A stretch of 64,000 nt of DNA from Pelecanus crispus (taxonomy: Eukaryota; Chordata; Aves; Pelecaniformes; Pelecanidae): assembly GCF_030463565.1 (NCBI RefSeq), contig NC_134653.1, forward strand, positions 33,293,150 to 33,357,149. Direction: 5' to 3'. This document shows positions 1-13,900 of the stretch, piece after piece (position 1 is the stretch's first letter; each line of letters starts with the position of its first letter). The notes under the pieces are model-generated. The model had not been told where the DNA came from. It searched no databases and saw only the letters and a list, made by a program, of their open reading frames with translations. A program made the translations under genes and the position numbers.

Positions 1-579
1 GGCTGAGCCGTATGAGTGGGCCTGCCCCAAATTTCTCACAGTCTGGACTCTATGTAGAGAGAAAACATGATGAGAAAAACATAACCAGGGCTGTGGACAA
101 AGTAACGTTAGCGTCAGCCAGTTATTGTGCAATAAATGTCCATATCGGCTTCAGCAAGCCTGACCTGCTTAACCGCTGCTTGCTTCTCCAAAACCTGGGG
201 GTTGACATGGACTCTCCGTTCCCCTCGGTGCCGGCAGTGACTGCGGCACACGCCGCTCCTCCCGGCTAGCGGCTGTGCTGGGATTTGGGATGCCCTCCCA
301 TTGCGTTTATGGTGGCCCCAAACACATAACGGCCGGGATGGGGAGGCCAGCTCCTCGGTGGTTGTGGCCCAGCAGCTGTGGAGCCAAAGAGGGAGAGGTT
401 TGTGTTTCAGGCAATGCTAAGCCGGAGGCTTAAGGGCTGCCATGAGGGCACGGCCACCAGGTCGGGGGCTATGGCGGGCTTGTACAGCCCGGTAGCCAAC
501 GCTGCCATAGTCACCCGCTGCCTCGGCGAAGCCACCGCAGCCACCTCAGAGTGAAGAGGGACGATGGCTCTTGAGCTCT
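1..579. other. Sequence upstream of the RFLNA CpG-rich region
   Basis: No exon, repeat or RNA gene is recognised here. A short open frame at 12-269 has no known domain and looks like chance. It could hold distal promoter elements or an intron of an upstream non-coding exon. Confidence 0.4.
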
Positions 580-1900
580 TCCCTCATGCCCTCGCACCTT
601 GACGCCGAGGGGAAAAGCTGCTTTGGGGAGTGAGGGGGTGAAAGAGGGACGAAAATCGGAACGGAGGGAAAACTCAGAAGTGAGGGGAAAAAAACCAGAA
701 GGGAGGGAAATCACCGGAGGGAAACCGCGGCGCGGGGATGGCGGGTGGGTGGCTGGGGAGGCCCCTCTCCCGCAGGCCGGGGGTACCCCCTGTGCGGGGG
801 TTGCCTCAGGTCCCCTCGGGGGGCCACGCCCGGGGGGGGGGCGCGGGGGGAGAGGGCGGGCGGCGCCAAACGCGCTCCCCGCCTGGGAAGTGCCTGAAAA
901 TGTGCGGCCGGGGCAGAGCTGGGGGGCCGGGGGAAGGGGAGGGCGCTCCCCGGCTCCCCTCCCACCCTCTCCGGATAAATGGGCCGCCGGGAGGCGGCGG
1001 GCGGGCGGACGGCGGCAGCCTGTGGAGGAGCGCGGCCCGCCCGGCCCCGGCCCCCGCCGCGCCCAGCGCTCCCTGTCGGCGGGGCCGCCCCGGGCTCCGC
1101 CGTACGCAGCCGGCCGCATCTCCCGCGGGGCTGGGGCGGGGGCGTCCGGACTTTCTTCCCTTCCCCGGGGGCCGCCTGACGGGCGGGGGCGGGCGGGCAG
1201 GGCACGGGGGCCGGGTGGAGGGAGGGCGGCCGGGGTAGCCCGGTCGGGCTGATGCCGGCTCTCCCCGCCGCAGCAGGCTCAGCCCGGGCTCCGGCAGGCT
1301 GGTGGCGGCCATCGGGACTCAGGGGGGGCCCTCCGGGCTCCTTTCCCCTTCCCTCCCTCCGCGGCGGGCGGCGCTGGGGGATTTTCTCCCGCTGCGGCCC
1401 CCTCGCTGCCCCCCAGACATGGTAGGTCACCTACAGCTGCAAGGGATGGACGAGAGCCTGAAGGAGAAGAGCCGGGAAGGCTTGCTGGACAGCCCGGACT
1501 CGGGGCTGCCCCCCAGCCCCAGCCCCCCTTTCTACTCCCTCTCGCCCGGTGAGGGCCGAGCTGGGGGCAGCGGCGGTGCGGACCCCCCGGCCCCGGGGCA
1601 CCGGCGAGAGGCCAAGGACGGCAAAGTGGTAAGAGCCAAAACTGGGTGCTGGGCTCTGTCCTCTCCGGGCCCCGGGCGGGAGAAAGGCTGGCCGAGCCCC
1701 GGAGAGGGGGGCAGCGAGGAAAGGGCCTGTGCCCGCTGACTGGGGCACCCCATGGCACCCCGGCTGCGTCCCCCCTCGGTGCCCGTCCGCCGGCACCGGT
1801 GGGCAGGGGCTCCTCCGGGCTGCTTGTGCCCCGTCGCGGCCGCAGCCCGGCGTTGGCATCGCTGCTGGCGTGCCCGGGCAGGGGCTTGGCCCAGTGCCGG
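580..1900 (+). promoter_or_regulatory. RFLNA: CpG-rich promoter and 5' UTR region of RFLNA
   Basis: The stretch is very GC-rich with frequent CpG and long G/C runs (for example about 828-840) and covers the first coding exon. A GATAAA at 974-979 sits in an otherwise GC-only context and could act as a weak TATA-like element, but I cannot place the start site. The boundaries are by eye. Confidence 0.6.
1419..1628 (+). CDS. RFLNA: RFLNA coding exon 1 (residues 1-70)
   Basis: The exon runs from ATG to a GTAAGA donor at 1629 and ends in phase 0 after GGCAAAGTG. Residues 27-33 (DSGLPPS) fit the DSG(X)nS phosphodegron form; the rest of the exon product is low-complexity and rich in G, P, S and charged residues, so probably disordered. 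The exon lies inside the CpG-rich region. Confidence 0.93.
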
Positions 1901-4900
1901 CCGGGGGTTTCGTGATAACGCTCGCAAAAGTGTTGGCACTTTGGCTGGGTAGACTCTAATCGCGGGGGCGAAACCCAGCTCTGAAAGAGGCTCCCCTGCC
2001 TGCCTTAAGAACAGAGAAGTGTCTTTGCTTCTCAGTGACACTGTCCTGCCTGGTAGATGCAGGTTGGAGCTGCAGCCGTCTGGACCGAGGCAGAGGAGCC
2101 CGGCTCCCAGCCATCCTTACGCTCCCGTATCCCACGTTCGTTTTGTCCGGAGTGTGGAGCCACGTTTGCTGGAGCCCTGGCTGAAAGCAAGCTAAAACCG
2201 CCCATTAACTCGGGGCAGGGTACGCATGCCTGTCCAGGGAGTTGGTGTGGAGACGTGGTCTGGGGAAGGTTGCGTGCTGCTGGCCTTTGCTGGTGTGGGG
2301 TTTTGTGGCATGAGCCTGCGTGAAGGGTTTGCGCGCTGCATGGCCGAGCGGGGCAGGGTTAGTGGTTTGTAAGCGCAGACAGCTGGCAGTAGCACTGTAG
2401 GTTTCGGTTAGCCTGACGCAGTGCCAGTGAAGCGGCTGACTGTGGAGTAGGATTTGGGTAGATTTATTATGACTATTATTCTGCTCTATTTTTGTTTATT
2501 CCTATCCCTTAGCTATAAAAACTGGTTTTAAAACACTAAATTGAGAGCATAAGCAATGGTGGTGGGGGTTTTTAAAGGATGATGAAAGTTCTTCCCCAGG
2601 GATCTTTCAAAAAAATTTTTTAACGTATATAAAAGACATTTGTAGGTATATTCAACACAGTTAACTGGCTTCTATACGGAATAAAAACTGCAGCACAAAT
2701 CTTTCCATGGGAAAAATTTATCTACCTATGGATTAGTGACAATTCAGACTTCTTCCCGGTAGAGACATTTTGCAATGACTTCTCACACCCTCATTTACTT
2801 TCTAAAGTTCTAAGGCTATTTTAGCATATTATTGAAGACTGCCTTTTACTCCTGAACATGCCAAAACCTTCCCTCTGAACAATGACTCCTTCTCACCAGA
2901 CTACGGTGGGTAGGCTGTGAGGTGTTAATTATGAAAATCAAATCTCAAACCCGCTAACGCTGCGGTTCCAAATGTGGAGCCTTACCTGCGGATGCCTGGG
3001 CGTGTGTGCCATCTTGATGGGACTGTTTATATACAAAGAGTTACTCGCACGCCTCTGATTTGGCAGGATCAGGCTGTTGCTATGTATTTGTAAAATAAAA
3101 TGTGGGAGGAAGATGAATGAAGGCATGTTGGACAAGAAAACAGCTGGGGTGGAGGTGTCTGCAAAGCTCTGTAATGGGGATATGACAGCCTCCATTCCAG
3201 TGATAGGACAGTTGGCCACCACTCCTCCCAAGAAAGCCCTTAGATATTGAAGATGAAAGAGCATGGGAAAAACCTATTTCAGCTCTTGGGCTGTTAGGAC
3301 TGAGAGTTTTAGTGCTTGACTCCTATGGAAAAAAAGTTATTCTTGTGAACTGTGTAAGGCAAAATTAAGTTTTCCAGTTATTTTTTTTATTCTGATCATA
3401 AATGAACATTGTACTCATTTCAGAGGAAATCACGCTGTAGTTGTTTCCAAATTTTATATCGCATTGCAACAGCATGGGTAGCCCTGGGCTCCTGCTGTTA
3501 AGACTACGGGTTTCATACATTGTGTGTATTTCCATGCCCTTAGTAGGTACAGAAGGTTGCAGAGATCCTCACGCTGAAGCCAATTTGACTGTATTATTTG
3601 GAGTGGTGCAGGACTGTGCTTTTTAACTCTTGACTGTTTGGTACACTGCAAAATAATGAAGTAAACAGGAACTTTCGCTCTATTTGACTGTACAGAGAGT
3701 TTAACTTCTCATTTCCACCCTGCAAATACTGTACTTGCAGCTGTTATTAAGAAAACAGGAAAAATATGGAAAGCATCGCTTGCTTCATACTTCTAAATTT
3801 CAGTGTCTAATTAGCTTTAATCTTGCCGTTTAACGAGGACTTGCAGATCTCTGAGAATTACGCAATCCATGAATGTGCTTCTGTTTACTACTCTGCTGTT
3901 CATCAGAGCATGCAGAATTGGCAAATCAATATTGCAGCTCTTTGCACACCAAGGCATGCTTTTTTTTAATAGCCTATTATATTAGTGTTTATTTTGCTTA
4001 TAAACGTGACAGAGCCAGGAATGCAGCCTGCACTCTTTGTGTTGTAATACTATAAAACCATATATAAGCTCAGTCACTAATGGCCAAAATTCTAGTATGT
4101 ACGGTTACAATAAATTGCTGTCAGGTGAAGAAAACAACATTCCAGAACTGTGGGAAGTATTTCATACTATTCCTTGCTCCAGACCTATCAAAACCACCAG
4201 TCTGAACCCAGTTGCGTTCTTTTGCAGTCAGCTATTTTGCTCCAACTTCACAAATATGTTGAAGAATTTTTCTGCTCTAGGACAGCTCTTCTCATACACA
4301 CTGAAATGAGATTGCATGCCCTTATCGAAGACTTCCTTGTGTGTAAAATCCATGCTCTCCCTGCTTTGTGTTATTAACTGTGACTGAAAAAGTAAACTCT
4401 CTTCTCTTTAATAATCACGACTTTGTTTCAAAGACAATGCACCATTTATTCACATTTAACCAGCCAATTTGGCTACAGCTTTGGGATCCAAGAAAATATG
4501 AAAGGCAGTTTAGGGCCAGAGTCATAAATACCACAAGTTCAACACCATTTAGGGGCTTTTTTTTTTTTTTTTTTTTGCATTTTACTTGCAGTACAGGAGA
4601 AATTTACTTTTATTCCTCCAAATAAAGTCCATGTAGGGAATTTGTCAATTGTTTTGTGCTTAAGTGCAAATATTCTAATGAAAATAGAAGGTGACTTTTA
4701 CCTAGTTCTGCCTTTTAAATCTGAAATGTGATTAAATTGATTCTTAGGACTTGGGTTACTCAATTCCCTAGAATTTGTGTGTAATGCTGGGCCAAAAGGA
4801 ACATAAATACAGTGAAATAAATCTCTTAATAATATGCACAAAGAAGCAGTTGCTGGAAGGATATGGAATGAAATGACAGCAAGGTGGCCAGATCTGCGTG

Positions 4901-7900
4901 GAGTTTTCCCTGTTGTTGTTGCCCTGGGATATAGTTTTAGGCTAGACGAACTGCTTTTGGGCTCTGCTGAAATAAGTGCTTTGCATTCGATAGCCTAACT
5001 CCTAATGGATATCAGGGGAGATCAGGATCACATTCATCTGCAGAACTATCAGTTGTGCCTTCTTGAAGCAGGAGACTTCCCTGTCCTTTCCCAACACTGT
5101 TGCCACTGCAAGGAGTTCTGCCACTGCAACAAGTTCCTTTTCATTTGAAAGACTTAAGTATTTGTGCATTCAACCTGCCTCACTGAGCCCTGGCTTCTCT
5201 AGGACTGTATCCCAGTGGATCAGCTGTCAGATGAATGCCCCCACGTAGGGAATTTCTACTTACATTCAGAAGCTGCATTGGACAGCAGCGCGGTGCCAGA
5301 GTCAGTCTCGTGTGGTGGGAGGAGATTCCAGCTTCATCTCAAGTGCAGAGGAGGAGGAGGATACCTTGTCCCGTGGCACAGCCTTCACAGGCATAGTCCC
5401 AACAACGGGGTCCAGGTCAGCATGTGTGCCAACCCTGATGGATTTATGGCTGATACTAAAAAAAAAAACAACCCCAAACCCAAAACACCTCTTCCTGACA
5501 TGCTGCATTTTGAAGAGCCCTTGGGCTGCAGAGCCAGCATCTCATCCTATGCTGAAAGCGCTCCAGGAAGGGGGACTGTCTCGTGGGGACTGGGTGGGGA
5601 ACATGGCCATCAAAGGGTTTCCAGGCAAAATGCAACTTCCAGACCTGCCACCACCTACAGAGAAGGCACATGTGAGAGAAAGGCCCAGCACCCCCAACCT
5701 GGGCCAGCTTGCAGCCTGCACACGAAGCAGGTGACATGACTCTCCAAGCTCACGTGGGTCCCGGCAGCTCTGGGGAAAGCCCCAGGCTTGTGCGGGGAGC
5801 GAGGCACCCACCTGGCACAGCAGCAGGGCTTGCCTCAGGCATTGGCATTGCAGCCTGGCATCCTGACCCACTTGGGAACCGCTCCCACGGGGCGGAATCC
5901 TGCAGGAATTCCCCCGGCAGGGGTTGGCGGTGGTTTCAGTTTAATGGCTGCGTCTGCTGCCTGGCAAAGGCTCACCCCACCTGCCTGTCCCCTGTCCCTC
6001 AGCCCCGTCCGGTTCTGAACACGCACCCGCTCCTCTTCCTCCTTGGTTCCACGCCGGCGGTGAAGGAGGGGAGATGGCTCTGGGCCTCACCTAATCTGCA
6101 AACCGTGACAGCCATCCCTTCTGGGCAGACCAGGGAAACAGCCGTAGTGGTCTCATCTTCTGCTCTGAAAAACGTGGCTGTATCTAGCGTGGTGTGTTCT
6201 AGCTGTTTAATTTCCATTGCATCCCTGCGTAATGCTGTGGACAGTGAGCAAAGCGCCGCAGATTTCCCACTTGAAATAGAAGAGGGAGATAGGCAGGAAG
6301 GATGTAATTCTTTGAAATAATAAAGCCCTGCTTTCTACCTGAGGTCTGCATTTACTGTTATCACCTCCAAATAAAATCTCATCCGGCTCTAGTATAAATT
6401 ACTCATAATGTGCAATGCGTGAAGATACTGGGAAAATAAATGGTCTGTTAAACAAATATTGCTTATCAGCTAGAGCGGAGAATGTAGATGCGTGTCAAAT
6501 AACTCGGCCAGATCTTTCATTATAGCTGTAAATAACAGCTGAGTAAAGTGACATTTTCATGGACCTGACGTGTTACCATAGTGGGAAAATGTGCTGAGAG
6601 ATTTGCTTATGCCCTAGCTAAGTTAGGAGCAAGGAATTTGGGAAGCTGTATCCTGTTTGTAGCCCTGATGCTTGAAAAACCGTTTCCCCTTACAGTCCCT
6701 AGAGATCTAATGCCACATCTTAGTGCCTTCCACATAATGACCGTAGCAAAAGGAGTCGGTCAGTTCTGGTCCTTTCTGCTCTCTGGGGAAAAGGTTTTGG
6801 GGGAGTTTATTTATTTCGAGTCATGTTAATTTCCTTTCCTTTTTGTTGCTTTGCTGCCTGGAATTTGGAAGCTACAGGAACAGTCAGTGTATTGCAGGCC
6901 AGTTTCATGGCACTTTTTTCCTCCTCTTTGTTTACTATTTGATAAGTCTGCCTCCGTCCTTGTAAGTCATCCCAAATGGAAATGTATCTTAACAGAGCCC
7001 ACTGACTCTAAATAATTATTAGGGGTAAAAATAGCATTATTCTGCTCACTATATTATTTTTGCTGTTGTTCGGAACTCTGCCGTCTAAATACCTGCAGGA
7101 ACCAGTCCTTGAGATGGTACTCGTGGCAGGTACAAAGCAATGACATGGAGCTGAAGGATGTGTATCTGTCCTAAAGCAAGAGCCCCTATAATACTTATGC
7201 CACCATAAAGGAAGTGCTGTTGATTAGCTGGAAATTGAATTCTGTTCAGCAACCCATTTTATCTGTGTTTATCTGTGTGCTACTTGAAAAAGGCAGAATT
7301 TAGCTGCCCAGGCCGTTACATGCCTGAAAGGCATCGGAGTTAAGACAGGGGGGAAAAATGCAGCCAAACAAGAAATCACTTCAACTTTTTAATAATACTG
7401 TAACCCTTTGCTGGTTAAAACAAATTATGTACCAGAAAGGAAATAAAAATGATAGCACATTTACCATTTAATTTTCACCTTGGCTCTGTTTTGAGGGCAT
7501 AACGTGTACGTGTGGGTCTCACTTTTTTATCTCTCTGGTATCTTCCCTTTCACCTCCTCAACCTTCCTGGACTACCAGACTCCTCCTTTCATAAAGATTA
7601 CAGGGTTGTAGGGGCTTTTGCAGAGCTGCATCTGATAAGCAGCAGCACAGCTCCAATTACTGGGGACAAATTAATCAGGTCCCCGCTGTAGCCCTCCAGC
7701 ACAGCAACCCTCGGGTTTGTTCTTTGGATAGACAGACCTCAGCTGTGGATCACTTGTGGACAGCCTGGTCTGGTGACATGTGGGTTTCTCCTCTTCACCA
7801 TCACTGACCCACAGCAGTGCGCAAAAAGCTCTGCTCCTGCCAGCCCGTATGTGGTGCAGGGCTGTAAAGAAGCTCACCTTATTTGTGACGTGTCTGGAGA

Positions 7901-10900
7901 TCACTGAGTGATTGCTAGAAATGAGCCAAGGATCATAATTTTCTCAAGGGAGCTCAGCAGTCCACTGTTCCTCTTCGTTCAACCATTCCTGTGCAGAAGG
8001 AAAAAGAATTGAGTCAGTATTTTTTTTGACAGGCAGAACAATTTTGTTTTGTTTTTACCTTAAAACAGATTGGAAGGAGCTGGTGTCAAACTCTTGCCAA
8101 AAAGCCAGCTTTTGACATGTGCCAAGCATATAATATTTCATCCCCAAAGACAAATCTTTTGGAAGGCTCATATCCCCTGTTCCTTGCTTCCCAACTCCAG
8201 GTGAGATGCAAGAGCAGATATTTTAGAACATCACTGGAGGTGAAACAAAATGTCATCTGAAGTGCCTTTCAGTTGCTGCTATATAAAACCTGTGCTTACT
8301 GTTTAGTGACCCTTCCACTCCATGCAAGCAATTCAGTTGCTTGTTTGGTGAGCAGACTGCAGGGTCTTACAGGTGATCTCTATTTTTAGACCGTGCTTTG
8401 TAAGTTAGTTATGTCTTCCATGTGCAGACTTCCAGGTGACCTCAAGGTTTCTGACCTGCAGCAGCTCACGGTTCTCGTGGTGGATCAGTGTGAATCTCTA
8501 ATGGTCTCTGACGGGTGGTAGGTTGCTGGCTTTGGCTTGCCAATGTCTGCAGTTGTTCCAGCTTTCTAAATTAATCAAGTCAAGCCTGCAGGTCTGAAGT
8601 TGATGCTTATTTACAGCATATGAAACGCATTATGAAATTATGAAATATTTGTCACCCTTCCCTGCCCAGAGCAAGATAAACTATAACCCGCAATGGAAGT
8701 AGTCTCATCACCATTCCCTCCAGAACTAACCTGGAGAAGACTTAATCCTGCTCTTACCAAATTCAGTGGCAACTTTTTGACTCTGATTAATTGCAGTCAT
8801 GCATGACGGAGCCTCCGTTTCTCCATGCACACTGGTATTGTTTCTGCAGCATGTTCTTGTTTCCTGTTCCCTGCTGTGGGACTTGTGATTTCAACAGACG
8901 GCGTGTTTGCCTCTGTGCCCACGCTCTGACTGAGCGGCACCCCCGGCACACAGCGGGCCGTGAAGCCTGTTCCCGTACAAATGCTGGGGGCCAGATGCCC
9001 CAGCAGCGGTCCTGCTAAGCCACAGGAAGGACCTCGCCTCCTGCATCCTCGTCTCTAGGGATGTTTAGAGCACACTTAGTGTCAGCACATGTTAGCAAGA
9101 AGTGTGAAGCTTTGTTTGCCTGGAAGCACTGAAATGGCTTCTTCAAAACTGCACTTTACAGATGCCCTTTGCGGAACTGTTAAGAGATCTGGATTTCTCC
9201 TGTGTTAATCTAGCAAAGAAGCTCATGGTTACCATCCATCCGAATTTGTTATTTGCTAGTCTGGATCTGAAAAAACAGCTTAATTCACAACTGTTCCATT
9301 TTACTCCATCTTCGCTTCTCCGTGGCCAGTAGAAGTAAAGAAGATACTCCCATAGGCTAAACTCACAGTAAGACAACATTGGGGTGCCTGTGCGGCTCTG
9401 ACCAGTGCCTCCCAACCTTTTTTCTGGTTTTGGCAGCATGGCCTGAAAACATCTGCTCTTTAGAAGGCGGGACAGAAGAGCCTTCCCAATTCTGTTCTGC
9501 CTTTCCAGTTTTTGGGGGATTGGTACCAGTGTGTGACACCATCTTTGGTGGCTGTGACTTATTTTACCTGTTAGGGGAAACAGCAAACCACCAAGTTGCT
9601 GGTTACACTCAGAGAACTATTGCCCCTCCCCAGCCAAGGTGAGCATTGCAAAGGCTCCCCAAAGGCAGTGCATGGAAGAGAGTGGGGTGCGCAGAGCACT
9701 CCAGATGCACTTTCTCAGGCTGTCGGATCACACAAAGGACGGTGGGGTTGGGCATGGACGTGGGTGGATGCCCTCTGAAAAAAAATCTGGGTGGTGCTGG
9801 AATAGGCAGCAGTAGTTCAAGGGCCAGGGACCTTCCCTTCAGGGTCTGTTGCAAACCTGCACCCTGGTCAGCAACGGTATCTTCAGGATGGGATATAAAG
9901 GCCCAAACCACTTATAAGACAGCATTGCTTTGTGCTGAGAGTCTGAAACTGCTTAGGTTCATGGTAAAAATAGGACATTCAAATGTTTTCCAGTAAGAGG
10001 TATTCATACCTTTAGGTCTGCTCTTCGTGTTACAGGACAAGGTCCTTTCTGCCCTGTGCAAATTCAGCGTTTCATCTGGGAAGCTGGAAACACCTTTTGC
10101 TGAGCTTTTCAAAGGAAGGAGGAGAGATGATAATTTTCTCACCTCATCTGCAAGCAGAGACTAGTTTGGGGCCTTTTGGACAAGACCTGTCCTTAAGTGG
10201 GCACAGTGTAAAAAGAGGGCAGGTTCTCAGCTGGAGTTTTGCCAATGTCAGGTATGGCCACAGGAGTGTAAAGAGAAAGAGAACAATCTCCTGAAGGAGG
10301 GACGCGTATCCCCGGCCTTTCTTCCTTCACCAGTTAAAGCAATGTGCATTTCTTCGCAGGCTAACCCCCAGAAGGCCAGCTTGCCTGCTGTTCGCAGAGC
10401 CCATGAATGCATGTGCACATGGTGTTTGACTCCTGTACTCAAATGAACCTCTCCTCATGTGCAAGATGTCTTTAGAAAGAGCTCTGGCCTTGTGCAGACT
10501 GTTAAAAGCTGGAGATCTGCACCTAAGACTTGTCTGATCTAAACAATTCACATTTCAGAAGCAAAGAGCTTTATTTATGACCAGAAAGGCTGCCCTTGCC
10601 CTCCCCTGTCAAGAGTGTTGAAAGCAATCCAGGAATGAACTTTGTCTTTTGGCCAGTGTTTGGTAGTAAGGGTGAACGTTCCTCCCCCCCCGCCCCGCAA
10701 ATACTGTCCTTTTCTGACAATGGAACAGAATTACTCAATCAAAAAGAGGGGTTGGCCATTTTACTTCACAGAGTAAAATGAAGAAGAGAAACCAGTTTAA
10801 CACAGTAGTAAAGTGCAGGGATATTTCAGTATGGAAAGAGTAAACGGCTTTGTGGCTTTGGGACACGGAATCAAAGGGCTTGGCGAATTCAGACAAAGCA

Positions 10901-13900
10901 ATGACATTTTTTGCCTTAGCCTAAGGTGGAAAGCCCAAGCCACCAGAGAAAACCCAAGCCACCAGAGAAAACCAGACCTCAGGTAGCGTGAGCTGATGCT
11001 GTTGAGTGGACTCAGCAGAGCTTTGCCAGTTAACACCAGCTGAGGGATGACCTGGTGAGCGTTTGGGGACCTCCATGGCATATAGGGCAGGGCACAAGCT
11101 GCAGTACCTACCCAGCACTGCCGGTGGGAACCGGGTCACAGCTCCAGTGTTCCGTCCTGTACCACCCAGCCAGAAGATGCTGGGGAAGGTGGAAAGGAGT
11201 GGCATGGGAAGAGCAAGCCAATACTAGAGCCGTATCCTCAGCTACGGTCCATGGATTCTGTGAGTCCTGAGATGATCTTACTGACCAGGGACTGATGAAG
11301 TACGGCTGTGATTCCAGCACATACGGGCTCTGCGTGGTGGAAAGTGGAAAAACTCCATGAGCTTTCCAACCATCCAGAGACCTTTCAACCCTGCGCAGAG
11401 GCTGCCAGCCATCTCCTTTAAAGAGATACTGTGTCCCTGCGTGTCTTAAATCACTGCCGACAGAAAAGCAGTGGCAGGGACCAAACCCCACAATGCCATT
11501 TTTCCAGGAGGGCAGTATTAAGCTTAGTTAGCTGCTGAGCTTGGTCCAGACACTGGGCACAGGATCCCTGTATGTGGGAACTGATGTTTAAGGGTGCTTC
11601 AGTATAGAGAAGTGGGATTACTCATTTTTGTGGTGAGCAGAGGAGCCTAGGCTGGACTGTGACTATTTGTGAGAGTAAGTAACTTCAGGGTGTAATTAGT
11701 GGTGTCATGAATTGGAGCAGCTCCATTCACTAAAAAGACCTGGCTTGAAATTGGTTTCCTGCATTGCAGAGGCCACAAGGTGCCCCAGTGTCTCACCCCA
11801 CGCTCAGTTGTACATGGTTGACTGGAACGTCGCTTGGAGCATGACAGCCATTTTTGGCATGGAGATAGCAATAGCAAGTCTACCACTTCCCCGGCTGGAT
11901 CATTGCAAGTGATACATTATTTTCAGCATATATATATTTATATGCATAGATATAAATACATATATACACATCTCACTTAAATAGATCTACATCCTTTAAG
12001 TCAACAGACTTAGACGCTATGTCTGTGGAACAGCAGACTTAGAGCACTTCTCCACTCTGGTGCACTTTGAGTCTTTGTAAAACTTGTTAATTCATAACAG
12101 TGAAGGCAACATCAGGGCTAAAGAAAACCCCCAAACAATTGCAATTCCTACAAGAAACAAGAAAGGGAGAGGAAAGGAAGGGCTAAATTTCGGTGAACAG
12201 ATAGTGCAGCATGGAGTGCCAGAGATCTGGGCAGAGTCACTTACCTGGGTAATGTGCTGGAAGGCGGGGAGGGTGGTCGTATCGGTGGGTGGAGGGCAGC
12301 CCGCTGTGTCGCATCAGCCCTGGGAGCTGGAAGTCAGCCTGTAAATTGATACAGCCACAAGTGGCAGATCAGAAAGTCAGGGCATCTTAAATGCAAGGCC
12401 TGTACAAGGCTTGTCTGTGCGAGGATGGCGCTTAATGGTCCCATTCTCTGCCAACCACCTTAAGGCTGTTTTTTGGCAACTTGACAATGGTCGTTCCCTT
12501 TGAGGATGGAGAAGAGTGCCTTCCTCGGTGTGATGAATGCACCGCTAACCTGGGGCCCTGCTACAAACCTGGAAAAGACAGGGACTGCGAGGGGGAGCTG
12601 AATGATGTTGAGAGTGCAAGCCAGGTGAGCTTAGCTTGCATGAAACAAAGTTGGTCCTGATGCTGCCACAGTCACCTGTTGTCATTGCCAAAGAGCCTGT
12701 CACCTGCAGTGTCTCACATGGGACTCTGAGGAGACGGAGTTCAGCAAGGTTGGAGGCACTGGTGTCTCCTGCCAGTGCTGAACGTGCTGCTACTGGCCGC
12801 TCAGCTGCCAGCCACAGCACATTATGAACCGTGCCAACCTCATCTGTTGTGTCCCAACACTTGCTGTGCTCTTCTTCCCTGCAGATGCCTTACCTGCTCC
12901 TGAACCCGTCCATGCCAGAGATGAGGCCTCGAATGTACCCTGTGTTTTTTGGAGAAAGCATTGAGGTCAGCCCTGAGCCTGTGCAGGAAATCAGGTACAG
13001 ATGGAACTGGGTGGGTAGATGAAGGTTTCTGTCTTTTTCCTGGTGCTTTTCCTTCTGCAAAAAATTAAAATGTGTTTACAAGTGGGAGTCATGGTTATTT
13101 TGATGGGAAGGGAGGGACAGGTGGGAGACTAATGCCTGAGTTAAAAAGACATTGACAGCAGCAGAGGCAGAGGGGAGGAGGCAAGAACTGGAGGGACGTT
13201 GTAAGAGAAGAGGGCTTTCCTTCCAAGGCCAGCTCAAATCCAAGGCTATGAGAGAAAACCATTACCATCTGTAGGCTTGATGGCCTCCACTAAGTAACCT
13301 GATGGTCTTCATCCTGTTCCCTACTGACTTGTATCCTCAGAAGCAGCAACTCCCTTATAATTGGCACCTGTTTTTGTTAGCCCTTGCGGCAGAGGAACCA
13401 ACATTAGACCAGCCCACAAAGACAGAATGAGCTCCTCCTCATGAGGAGATGGTCCCTCGAGCCAGTGGTGGAGATGTTCTGACCTCCTGTGGGGCTGGCG
13501 CTGCAGCCAATGGATAAATGTTGGTCTCTGCTCTTCTTTCGCTCTTCTGCTGGTGTGGAATGCACTCTGCAAACAGCACGGAGCAGTTACACACAGCTTG
13601 GGGCAGGGACGGTGGGAGGACTGTAAACCCAATTCGCACCCCCCTCAACCTATGCAAACGTCTCTCTGGAAATGTACCCCAGTAAATCTCTGCTTGCTGA
13701 GGAACTGCCAGCGGGCATGTTTTTATGGTGATTACATCGGAGTCTTGTTTTATATGTGCTGAATGACTTGCTTACACCCTAGCTGTGCAAAATACATTAC
13801 AGCAGCTCAGATTACATGCAGTGCACAATCAGTCAACCCCCCTCTGGGTGGAGGTAATGACAAGCACACACCCAGCTTTTAATCTTTTTTACGTGGAGCT

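Larger units (their letters stand above)
1629..12884 (+). other. RFLNA: RFLNA intron 1 (11.3 kb)
   Basis: The intron runs from GTAAGA to CAG. The first 300 bases still belong to the CpG-rich region; the rest is AT-balanced single-copy-looking DNA. Seen inside: poly(T) at about 4558-4576, an exact 19-bp tandem duplication at 10934-10971, an AT-rich TATA/CATA tract at about 11925-11975, and a possible hAT terminal repeat at 9403-9426. No coding exon is supported. Confidence 0.8.

Noticed and set aside
974-979. GATAAA as a firm TATA box
   Set aside because: One weak match in a CpG-rich promoter; noted only as a possibility.
599-1252. Several overlapping open frames on both strands in the RFLNA CpG-rich region
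   Set aside because: Stop codons are rare in such GC content; products are Gly/Arg/Pro low-complexity.
1302-1418. Longer N-terminus for refilin A
   Set aside because: The frame is open upstream but begins with GTG and has no ATG before 1419; the conserved protein starts at the 1419 ATG.
9143-9586. - strand open frame of 147 codons in RFLNA intron 1
   Set aside because: No domain, no splice context and no support from conservation that I can see.
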